A stretch of DNA of 26,260 nt from Paramacrobiotus richtersi (taxonomy: Eukaryota > Tardigrada > Eutardigrada > Parachela > Macrobiotidae): NCBI GenBank assembly GCA_034698045.1, contig JAQGAU010000562.1:1-26260 (forward strand). Direction: 5' to 3'. Within the stretch, counting starts at the first letter, position 1, and each line of letters starts with the position of its first letter. The notes under the pieces were generated by a model. The model was not told the DNA's origin, did no database searches, and worked only from the letters and a program-made list of their open reading frames with translations. Below, in pieces: positions 18,421 to 26,260 of this stretch. The translations under genes and the position numbers were made by a program.

Positions 18421-18879
18421 GTGTTTGCGGGAAAGTAAAAAACACATGAAAACAGTGATCTTGCAAAGTCGCCAAATACATACGCTCGTACTCGTATGGA
18501 ACTACATCGTATTAACGCATCAAACCACTTGCTAACTCCTAACTACCAGCTTCTAACAGCTAGATGAAAGCTTGATGGTGATCGATAGAAAACCAGCATT
18601 TGCACTGCCACTTGCCAGTTAAATACAAGTGCGGTAATTTTTGCCGGGTTCTGTTGTTTTATTATAGTGAATCCGAGCATGTTAACTTGCAGAAATTGAT
18701 GCATGATATCTGGCGACGCGCAGCTTCTTTAAGTCTATTCGAGGCACAACAATCAATTCAGGTGAATGCTTCCACACTGTGCACGGTTTGTGCAAAACAT
18801 GTGATAACACAGTATTGCGACATAATAAAGTGAAGGATCCTATGTATGCATTACTTTCAATAACAGGAAGCGGGGTGCC
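18421..18879. other. intergenic, nothing recognised
   Basis: A + strand open frame at 18600-18833 has no domain or paralogue and is not called. Confidence 0.45.
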
Positions 18880-19834
18880 CTAAATCAAATGAAATATCCC
18901 CGGTCGAATTACCATTAGAGTCAACGCACCATGTTCCTCCATAACCCGTTTGTAATTTGTTCCACGACCCATCCCCATTGCACTGCGGTACGTAATTGTC
19001 GTTGGCGGATACTGCAAAATCCCCACACAAATACAGTCGACATCATGCAACACGTTTACTAAAAGAAGTTTTCCCTTACAAGTGACATCCACCTGCTGAC
19101 TCCGCGCCAAAGTGCACGTGCATCCACCCACATTCTGGAATCGCTGCAGCTCCTTTGAATAGCGAATACATGCCGGTTGACAAAAGCGCCCTTCGCTAGC
19201 GCATACTGTATTGCAGTTTGGCTCGCAAGGATTCGAACCAAACGGAGGAAAGGGAAACATGAAGGGCTTCCCAGGATCAGTGGTACAGTGCCCTATTCCA
19301 AAATATGCAGTCACACAGTTGTACGTCCCATCGGCGTTGCATCCCCGTTGCGGAATGTCTAATACTACTGAAACATATGCGAAAATTGTACCCTGGCGGT
19401 TTTCAACAAAAACTGAATGGTAAAAAAACCTTACTTTCTGTGCAATGGTACCGTATGAATTCCGGTGTACAGGCGCAAAACTTGACGTACTGATCCACAA
19501 ATTTACCGTTCGGCAGAGTAAAACTATTGGTTGCGTTGCAGTCTGGAGGTGGTGGAGTGATTCCACACCTATAAGATTGGGTGTGGAAAGTATAATAACA
19601 CACGAATACATAGCTAGAGAGCTTATCTAAACGTAATAATGTGATCAGTGGCGCACTAACAGTTCCCACAGCGATTTTCAGGACTAACGTTTGCGTGGGA
19701 GTGGTTACAGTGGAAGGAATCGTCGAACTTGGGAGACTTTGTAGTTCAACAGGCAGAAATGCCAGGATTATCATTTGTAGGGCAGTTAACAGTAATTCAC
19801 GAGTCACCGTTATTCGTCCGCTGATATTATTCAT
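18880..19834 (-). CDS. secreted cysteine-rich protein (probably three exons)
   Basis: Proposed exons are 19834-19689, 19568-19435 and 19367-18880 (introns 120 and 67 bp; donors GTTAGT and GTAAGG, acceptors CTTATAG and TTTCAG), giving 255 residues. Residues 1-33 form a hydrophobic leader, followed by a Thr/Ser/Pro linker (SLPSSTIPSTVTTPTQT) and 18 cysteines: CGITPPPPDC, FCACTPEF, CNADGTYNCVT, CEPNCNTVC, FCQPAC, GGCTC, VDCIC and others. The first intron is less certain: the frame stays open through it, which would add about 40 hydrophobic residues instead. An acceptor nine bases later in exon 3 is also in frame. Paired CxC and CxxxC spacings suggest a disulphide-rich extracellular protein with a short repeated unit. 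I do not recognise the family. No TATA box was found. Confidence 0.65.
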
Positions 19835-20421
19835 TTCCGCAATACAATTTGATGGGAATGCTGGAGAAATAAAACGTCCAAACTTGAACCAGCAGAGTTT
19901 CAGAAGATTTTCACGTCTCCTTTTTGCGAGCGTTCAACGCTGGCTATGTAGTTCGGCAGCTGTTAAGTTTTACAAGTTGTCGCCTGCAAGTTGCCAGGTC
20001 AGTGAGCTTCTGCTGTGGTTACGGCTTTCCAACCGGGCCAAAAAGTAGCAAATCGTCAGCACTAGCTAAGCACCTACGTGTGAAGTGCCGCATAAATGTT
20101 CGTGCACCGAGTTGCTGTATTACAGTCTTAACTGTTTGTTTCTAGTGAATAACAAAAGAGCAACAAAATTTCTACTGTAAAACTTACACTTAGACAGGCC
20201 ATACAATGATTCTGGTTGGACGTCCACGACTGACTAACGAACTAGCTGTATCAGTGCGTTGTACTGCAGAATACAGACGTTTTCATATGCGTCCGATGTT
20301 ACAGTACGGAAAAACTGACTACCGGTACATATGATCGAAGTTCAAAACGCTTTCTCTGATTCAGAAACGACTGGAGCCCAGGAAATACAACAAGTGGATG
20401 TTCTTGCGTAACAGTGTGAGA
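19835..20421. other. intergenic, nothing recognised
   Basis: It includes the unseen promoter of the Cys-rich gene and the 3' flank of the receptor pseudogene. Open frames on + at 19641-20145 are shadows or chance. Confidence 0.45.
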
Positions 20422-21467
20422 TTAGGCAAAGAGTCGCCTAACAGGGCTACAGCACCGGAATAGTCCCACAATTGTTCTTCGCAGATTAGGTATAGCAACT
20501 GGAAAAAGAACAGGATCCAGCGCGGGTTGAAGAATGTACAAAAGCAATGACGTCTGATAAAACGCAGAACGATAATCCATGTCTGTAAAGCTTGCTAGGA
20601 GGAACAAGATATTCAGCGGTGTCCAGCAAATGGTCACACTTATAGTCAGCAAGGTCAGCACAACAAAAGCGTAATGGCTCTCCTTTTCAGTTCGGCTGGT
20701 TGCAGGGGCGGTAGGTGGCGCAACAACCGCACTGGATATGGCTGTGGGAAGAGTTCGCATTGTTAATTCGACTTGGTGAGTTGTAGTCGCCTAGGCTGTA
20801 CGGCGGTACGCAACCGGTGCCGACTGCTTATGAACCACAAGTACGGGTATGCCATTATGATTACGAAGTTTGGTAGCAGATAGATGACAAATTGTTTTAG
20901 TAAATTATAATCGGCATTGGCCGTCATGTCCATGAAACACCCATTCGTATCAGTTGGTAGATGGTACTACAAAGTATCCAGAATAAGACCAGGGAAGCAA
21001 ACAAAGTGCACATACAACCAGGCAGCCGTGCACACTGCCAGCGATACTTTTAACGTATTATTATTTCGATAAGAAAACGGGAAACTGACAGCCCAAATGC
21101 GATTTATAGTAATCAAAAAATGACAATTTCCGGTAACTGCTCCGAAGATAAAATTCCCGTACAGGTAGGCTGTACAGGCATGGGATCCCAACCACCATGA
21201 GCTATAGATGGAATTAATGATTTCCAGAGGATCGTTGAGAATAGCCAACCACAGGTTTTCCCAAGGAAGACTGCCTAGGTAAATGTTGAAAGGCGAATGC
21301 AGACGCTTTTCTGCAATAAACAGGAAAAGGATTGTGCCGTTAAGTACGATCGCACAGGGACATACAGTCGCTTCCAGACTGGGAATTAAGTCCCAATGCG
21401 TCAGGGAATAACTACTGTTTGATGATGAAGTGGTGTTCAGTTTAGTTTCATCAGCTGTGTCGTTCAT
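20422..21467 (-). pseudogene. rhodopsin-like 7-TM receptor, broken copy
   Basis: Collinear with the intact receptor at 22252-23253. It starts at the ATG at 21467 (N-terminal N-glycosylation sites) and reads TM1 to TM4 (WLGSHACTAYLYGNFIFGAV, ITINRIWAVSFPFSYRNNN). After ILDTL it meets TAG (20967-20969) where the intact gene has a Tyr codon. The same frame then continues through the second extracellular loop and TM5 (TNGCFMDM, IYLLPNFVIIMAYPYLWFI). In the third intracellular loop an extra piece (around GCGTACCGCCGTA, near 20810) shifts the frame, and TM6 to TM7 are open in the other frame from 20760 (TISVTICWTPLNILFLLASF, LDPVLFPVAIPNLRR). Two lesions in otherwise well-kept sequence indicate a young pseudogene. 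A spliced-out segment is unlikely because the interrupted part encodes TM5. Confidence 0.8.
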
Positions 21468-22251
21468 TTTGCCAGAAACCAACCTGTGCAGTTGGATGAA
21501 GAGTTGTAGTCAGCTGCCTGAGCTGCGGTATATGTAAGTGAAAAGAGAATAGGGAGAACAAGCGATATTGATTTTGCAGTTGAAATACCTTCAAAATTTC
21601 ACGAGAAGAAACAAAGCAAAGACTATAATATCTCTCGCAAATCTGTCATTCCTGCAGCACCTGTTAACCAATTAGTCCGTAAATACTACACGATACCCAG
21701 AACGGAACAATTACGAGTATATTTATCCCGGAAATGTGTGGCTGATTGAGATTCCACATGCTTGGACTGCTCTTTTCACTGGTTGCAAAACACATTCAAA
21801 TTACTCCCTTGTCTACCGTTTAGGCGTCGGCACGTTTTCATTTACCTGCAATAAGCGTTCGTTTTGGAACAACTAACAGCCTTCTCTTTCGTGATCCTCC
21901 GCAACAAAAGTAATTAAAGTATCTGGTCGTCATACGTGCGCAAATCGCAGTTATGTAAAGAATTCTTTCAGTTGTTAGAAACTCGAATTTAAACTTTCCA
22001 AGTTGCCAGTCATGGCATTGTATTGAAGGCTTTTAAAATCGCAAGATATAGTAGCCGTATCAGCTGGGAATCCTTGCGCAAGCGGGAAACACTTGAGCGC
22101 CATCCGTCAGCCCGAAGGAGATTCATCCATCCGGGATTATTCGATACATCTCCATCCGTCAACACTTATCATTACTGTCGTTTGAGCTACATTCTCCTTT
22201 AGCAAAAAACATCCAGATTCCAAGCTCGGCTGAAAAAACTCTATCCAGAGC
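21468..22251. other. intergenic between the receptor copies
   Basis: No gene or repeat is supported. It holds the promoter of the broken copy and the 3' flank of the intact one. Confidence 0.5.
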
Positions 22252-23253
22252 TCATCTCCAGCAAAGCAATGCACGAACAACTATTCTTCGCAGATCGGGT
22301 AGAGCAATCACAAAAAATATCGGATCCAACGCAGACTGGATAGTGTACAAAAACAACGACGTCTGAAACACCGCAGACTGATAATCGATGTCCATGAAGC
22401 TAGCCAGTAAGAATAAGATATTCAGGGGTGTCCAGCAAATGGTCACACTTATCGTCAACAAGGTCAGCACAGCAAAAGCGTAATTACTCTCCTTGTCAGT
22501 TCGTACGGTTTTAGGAACGGTAGGTGGCGCTGCAGCTGCACTGGATACGGTTGTCGGAAGTGTTTGCATTTTTAACTCCCCTTGCTGTGTTGGATTGGGG
22601 TGTCGCTTAGGCTGAAGCCGGCGCCGACGGCTCATAAACCACAAGTACGGGTACGCCATTATGATCACGAAGTTTGGAACCAGATAGATGACAACCTGTA
22701 TTCCCAAGTTGTACTCTGGATTAGCAGCCACATTCATGAAACATCCATTCGTTTCAATTGGTAAACGGTAATATACAGTATCCGCAATAACACCAGGGAG
22801 GCAAAGAGCGTGCACATACAGCCATGCAGCAATGCACAGTACCAGCGCTACCTTCATCGTGTTGTTATTTCGGTATGAAAACGGGAAAGTGACTGCCCAA
22901 ACGCGATTTATAGTAATTAGAAAATGGGCATGACCGGTCACTGCGCCCAAGATAAAATTACCGTACTGATAGGTTGTGCAGGCGTGTGAGCCCAGCCACC
23001 ATGAGGTGTACAGGGAATGGATGATTTCCAAGGGACCGTTGAGAATTGCGAAGCACAGGTTTCCAAAAAGCAGGCCACCTAGATAAATGTTAAATGGCAA
23101 GTGCAGACGCTTGTCAGCAATAAAGAGGAAAAGGACTTTGCCGTTAAGTATGATCATGCAGGGGAAGACTATCACCTCCATGACGGGTATTAGGCCCCAC
23201 TGGGCAAGGGGATAAGTTAACTTATTCTCTGTTTTGTTAAGTGATCCGTTCAT
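22252..23253 (-). CDS. rhodopsin-like (class A) G-protein-coupled receptor, single exon, orphan
   Basis: 333 residues from the ATG at 23253 (an in-frame TTG 15 bases earlier is not used). The N terminus has two N-glycosylation sequons (NGS, NKT). Approximate helices: TM1 22-46 (N at 37), TM2 54-78, TM3 92-120, TM4 134-156, TM5 183-206, TM6 258-284, TM7 293-317. Cys91 (SHACTTY) and Cys171 (NGCF) fit the TM3-ECL2 disulphide. TM6 has CWTP (273-276) and TM7 DPIFF (310-314; the NPxxY position). The TM3 end reads TINR instead of D/ERY, and TM2 has Asn where Asp is usual (GNLCFA). Between TM5 and TM6 are a basic patch (SRRRRLQPKR) and an Ala/Pro/Thr-rich loop. The ligand is unknown. A TATAAA on the - strand (23504-23499) lies 246 bp upstream; whether it is used is unclear. 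Confidence 0.88.
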   Translation of the reverse strand: MNGSLNKTENKLTYPLAQWGLIPVMEVIVFPCMIILNGKVLFLFIADKRLHLPFNIYLGGLLFGNLCFAILNGPLEIIHSLYTSWWLGSHACTTYQYGNFILGAVTGHAHFLITINRVWAVTFPFSYRNNNTMKVALVLCIAAWLYVHALCLPGVIADTVYYRLPIETNGCFMNVAANPEYNLGIQVVIYLVPNFVIIMAYPYLWFMSRRRRLQPKRHPNPTQQGELKMQTLPTTVSSAAAAPPTVPKTVRTDKESNYAFAVLTLLTISVTICWTPLNILFLLASFMDIDYQSAVFQTSLFLYTIQSALDPIFFVIALPDLRRIVVRALLCWR

Positions 23254-24085
23254 TTTGCCCGAAAACAATCTGCCGGGTTATAAAATTCCGGATAAGAATT
23301 ACAAGCAGTTGGCGTAAGTAGGCAGTTTACTGAACAGACATCAACGGTTTCGGTTCGTTACTTCGACTATATTGAAAACTTAACTATAGGAACAACAAAC
23401 CGAACCTCGCAACCGTTTATGTGCATGCAAAACTTTGCCATCTTGTAATCAATAACTGGGGTCACATATGTCTGAGAGGTGCGCAGATGATATCTCGGTT
23501 TATAAGTGCGATTGCTGTGCCATAATTACAGCTCAACTGCAGTGCTAATCTGGGAGCAGAGCAGCGGTGATGATGTCGTGCGAACAACATTCTCATGCTT
23601 CATCAATAAAGGAAAACACCCGGTGAGTGGAACAACCGTAGCTTAGTAGATAATATTTCCCATGAAACGACCAACTGATTGAGCTGCACGTTGTAAAACG
23701 GACTGCGGAATTAGTTCTGCCCTTTCCGTCGAGTGCCTACCGATCGATAGCTGGAGAATATCCGGCATGCGGTCAACTGGTTACCAAGAACGGAAATGTC
23801 ATAACTACTGTTATTTCAGTTGGTGAAATGTTGCTCTGGCTCAACAACATCTCGAGGTAATGAGTAATTAAACAGAAATGCGGTGCACAATGCGCAATTA
23901 GCAGATGCTTACACAGTCACACTGCCTTCGCAGGTGATCAGTGGAAGAGTAACAGTCCTGCCGTACTAAAGGCTACAGCTGACAGAATGATTCGAGTAAA
24001 TTATGCACAACTCGGTGCTGGCGGAACCCGATGATTTAAAGCAGGAAATTGTTTACGCTGCGTTTTGGTACGATACCACACTGCG
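23254..24085. other. intergenic; receptor promoter region
   Basis: Apart from the TATAAA at 23499-23504 (- strand), nothing is recognised. The left boundary of the retrotransposon to the right cannot be placed. Confidence 0.45.
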
Positions 24086-24158
24086 TTTTCAAGGTTACAC
24101 TGTCCCCTAGACGGCTCATTTCCCATGCACCCTACAGGGGACAGAATAACCTTGAAAA
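24086..24158. other. 73-nt perfect-type stem-loop
   Basis: TTTTCAAGGTTA..CTGTCCCCT (24086-24108) pairs with AGGGGACAG..TAACCTTGAAAA (24136-24158), with a two-base mismatch inside the stem and a loop of about 27 nt. The size resembles a microRNA precursor or a tiny fold-back element. It lies 238 bp before ORF1 of the retrotransposon, so it could also belong to that element's 5' UTR. Confidence 0.6.
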
Positions 24159-24395
24159 AATAACTCAGACAACGTGATATTGTAACAGTTTCTACTTCCG
24201 TCTTTGGGAAATACCAAGCACATACCAGGTAAAAAGAACTGGAGCTGGTATGATGGATATACAGATCTACTAAATACTGCGCATGCAGTCGTTATTCGTG
24301 CCCTTTGATCTTGCTGAGATATGCAAGTCCACCATGTGATATTTTAATTTACTTCCTGATATCCCGGAATAACCTGACATTATCGAGCGATCACA

Positions 24396-25574
24396 ATGGA
24401 GTATGCCGCTGCCTCAAAAATTATGGATGAATTTCTAACCGATATCACCTCCAAATCCCATGTTAACCTTGTTATCTCCGTGAGAGGGGTGATCAACAAT
24501 TTGATTGATTTAGCCAAAACCGGAGTTACTGGCGACCTGGTAAATATCATCATCCACAACGAGCAACAGCTGTCTGTGCTACCTGGACTATTGTCAGAAC
24601 AATACCAATTGGCCACCGAAAAAATCCAGTTCTTTCAGTCTGAAATTATTGCAGCAAAAGAACAGGTCATCACTGCGAAAGAAGCCGAAAATGCTCTCCT
24701 GCGTCAAATCCCCCAACCGAACCAGCCAGGGACAGGGAAAAACGAACCCGATAACACAGAATCCTCCGAGCGAGTTCTCATTATTCGTCCAACGGTCATC
24801 GCTGATGCTGCACCAATCCCGAAAACATCCAGGTTATCTCAGAAGGGAATTCAAAAATTCAAGGAAGCGCTGCACGAGAACATCCCGGCGGAAGAAAGAC
24901 GATTTGCTCTAACTGAAATTAAGCCCGGCTCTGGAAGATCGGTTATCATGAAATTTCCCACCAAAGAAGACTGCGAGAAAGGTAAGCTGGAAATATCAAA
25001 ACGTACTGATGAACTGCACTGTTCCATAGCAGCGCCTCAGATAAAAAAACCGCGCTTGATCATTCGCAAGGTAGATAAAGTTGTCACAATGGATGAGTTT
25101 AAGCAAAAACTGGTTCAGCAAAATTCACTTGAGATGGACGGGGAAGAAGTTAAAGTTGTTGTGAAATTAGAAAGTGAAAATGAGGATATCTCAACTTGTG
25201 CTTTTGTCATCGAAGTTAATGCCGACACTGCTAATCTGCTTCTGAAAAGAAAGTGCGTCGCAATCGATTTTGAATCCTGTCCTATCGAACAGCATGTTCG
25301 GGTTATTCAGTGTTCAAAGTGCTGCCGCTTTGGTCATCGTGCCGAAAACTGCACGAATAACGCACGATGTGGCTTCTGTAATGGAAGCCATGTTTTCGAT
25401 AAATGTCACCACAACTGGGACGATACACCAACTTGCCCTAATTGTTCTCCTGCTGATTCGAGTGCGTCGTACCGCTCTCATCACGCATTCGATCGTCGGC
25501 ATTGCTCCGCTTTTTTGAAAACTAAAGAAAGACTCAGTCGAACGTTTAATAATCGAAATTTACAAAAAAACTGA
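24396..25574 (+). CDS. non-LTR retrotransposon ORF1 (Gag-like zinc-knuckle protein)
   Basis: 392 residues from the ATG in CACAATGG. The N-terminal third contains a coiled-coil-like stretch (about 65-110: LLSEQYQLATEKIQFFQSEI, AAKEQVITAKEAENALLRQI). A middle part with KKPRLIIRKVDKVVTMDEFK, EVKVVVKLE and CAFVIEVNAD fits the RRM-like half of ORF1 proteins in I/Jockey/R1-type elements. Near the C terminus are zinc knuckles CSKCCRFGHRAENC (CX2CX4HX4C, about 306-319) and CGFCNGSHVFDKC (CX2CX3HX4C), then CPNC...H...C. ORF1 proteins of this type bind element RNA and chaperone target-primed reverse transcription. The frame is intact and its stop overlaps the ORF2 start, so the copy may be young. Confidence 0.9.
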   Translation: MEYAAASKIMDEFLTDITSKSHVNLVISVRGVINNLIDLAKTGVTGDLVNIIIHNEQQLSVLPGLLSEQYQLATEKIQFFQSEIIAAKEQVITAKEAENALLRQIPQPNQPGTGKNEPDNTESSERVLIIRPTVIADAAPIPKTSRLSQKGIQKFKEALHENIPAEERRFALTEIKPGSGRSVIMKFPTKEDCEKGKLEISKRTDELHCSIAAPQIKKPRLIIRKVDKVVTMDEFKQKLVQQNSLEMDGEEVKVVVKLESENEDISTCAFVIEVNADTANLLLKRKCVAIDFESCPIEQHVRVIQCSKCCRFGHRAENCTNNARCGFCNGSHVFDKCHHNWDDTPTCPNCSPADSSASYRSHHAFDRRHCSAFLKTKERLSRTFNNRNLQKN

Positions 25575-26260
25575 TGATGTGCATGAAAACAACTGGACTG
25601 ACATCTGAAAATAATGCCGTCGCATATGATAGTAAAAATACCCCTGTTTCTGCTAAATGTCATGCTATTTCTGATTGTGCTTTTCTTGACCAACGACGCA
25701 CATTCCTATCTTCTTTATCCGGCCTTTCTATTCAGCCAGACAATAAACTGTCTGGCAAAAGTAGGTTATCGCACTCTTCTGCTACTTCGTCCGTTTGTTC
25801 TCCTCCTGTATTACCTGAATATGTTAACGGCAGTCAGTTCCAAGAAAGTGTGAGAGTGGAACAACTGGGTACCACTAACGAAGGGACAGATAACGACGAG
25901 CAGACAAAGGGCAGTTTTGTCGGAGCGGGCGGCTTCGCTCTGGGTGCTGCCGGTGCCTCTGCTGGTGGCTGCAGTGCGTCTGGTCGAGGCGCGGGTGGTG
26001 TCGGGAGCGTCTCTGTTTCTGTTCTGAATGTAAACGGCCTTATGCGCATTGTAAATTCGTTTAGAACCGATTTCCTGAAAATAATTAATACGCATGATAT
26101 TGCTGTCTTTGTTGAGACTAAACTGTCAGATAGCGACACGGCTTACGAGTCAACGGGACACAATTGTGTACATCACAGAAGAACGCAAAGAAAGGGTGGA
26201 GGCGTCAGTGTTTATGTCAAAAATAATTTTTCTATTGTTACCGTCAGAAGCGATTTTCAG
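25574..26260 (+). CDS. non-LTR retrotransposon ORF2, N-terminal part (APE endonuclease), cut by window end
   Basis: The frame is open from ATG at 25574 to the last base (229 codons, no stop). It overlaps the TGA of ORF1 in TGATG, and further in-frame ATGs occur at 25577 and 25583. Codons about 1-115 are a Ser/Thr-rich leader, followed by a Gly/Ala-rich linker (FVGAGGFALGAAGASAGG, 25916-26010). Then comes the AP-like endonuclease start: VLNVNGLM (first active-site Asn), IAVFVETKL (the ET motif with the catalytic Glu) and RRTQRKGGGVSVYVKNNFSI. The endonuclease nicks genomic DNA; reverse transcriptase should follow outside the window. The Gly/Ala linker just before an endonuclease is unusual to my knowledge. 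Codon-frame openness plus motif order make the call firm. Confidence 0.88.
   Translation, partial: MMCMKTTGLTSENNAVAYDSKNTPVSAKCHAISDCAFLDQRRTFLSSLSGLSIQPDNKLSGKSRLSHSSATSSVCSPPVLPEYVNGSQFQESVRVEQLGTTNEGTDNDEQTKGSFVGAGGFALGAAGASAGGCSASGRGAGGVGSVSVSVLNVNGLMRIVNSFRTDFLKIINTHDIAVFVETKLSDSDTAYESTGHNCVHHRRTQRKGGGVSVYVKNNFSIVTVRSDFQ

Noticed and set aside
18227..18424. 8-bp target-site duplication around the palindrome
   Set aside because: Flanks GCTATATA and AAATGTGT do not match, so transposition is not directly shown.
23580..23680. Possible tRNA (GTAGCTTAGTAG resembles an A box)
   Set aside because: No B box (GGTTCGANNCC) or acceptor-stem pairing follows at the right distance.
1..26260. CRISPR array, bacterial operon or phage system
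   Set aside because: No regular spacer-repeat structure; introns, signal peptides and animal domains show nuclear animal DNA.

Overview
This is a stretch of animal nuclear genome, not a bacterial one. The genes are split by short introns (about 65-310 bp, GT...AG). Proteins carry signal peptides and animal domains (LDL-receptor class A, DOMON, 7-TM receptors), TATA boxes are visible, and a non-LTR retrotransposon runs off the right end. Compact genes, short introns, small arrays of orphan secreted proteins and divergent rhodopsin-like receptors fit a small-genome invertebrate. A tardigrade is my best guess, but nothing in the sequence proves it.

Layout. (1) 1-400: Gly/Ala/Asp-rich low-complexity DNA with a 15-bp minisatellite, probably the damaged end of a gene to the left. 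(2) 1531-4217, + strand: two paralogous two-exon genes for 151-residue secreted proteins with eight conserved cysteines, each with a TATA box 90-98 bp before its ATG. (3) 5128-6136, - strand: a three-exon secreted DOMON-domain gene. (4) 6845-17890, - strand: the most interesting part, a tandem array of five copies (D1 to D5, left to right) of a gene for a secreted, proline-rich protein ending in an LDLa domain. Exon 1 is the signal peptide, exon 2 the proline-rich body plus half of the LDLa, exon 3 the rest. Only D5 (15517-17590, 572 aa) reads intact. D1, D2, D3 and D4 carry stop codons, frameshifts, a disrupted exon 1, or loss of the start codon and body. All five keep a conserved upstream block about 220 bp before the start codon, and a sixth copy of this block at 6980-7036 has no recognisable gene after it. 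(5) 18234-18416: a near-palindromic fold-back element. (6) 18880-19834, - strand: a secreted protein with 18 cysteines. (7) 20422-23253, - strand: two paralogous single-exon 7-TM receptor genes; the right one is intact, the left one broken. (8) 24396-26260, + strand: ORF1 (zinc-knuckle protein) and the start of ORF2 (APE-type endonuclease) of a non-LTR retrotransposon, joined by a TGATG stop/start overlap.

The window therefore shows local gene duplication followed by decay: a pair of 8-Cys genes, a five-copy LDLa array and a receptor pair. The most promising undescribed item is the LDLa family together with its strongly preserved promoter block (CRE-like half, ACCGGAACT, CACGTG, then an A-rich TATA-like box and an initiator-like TCATTC). 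All domain calls are from reading motifs by eye; no database search was possible.
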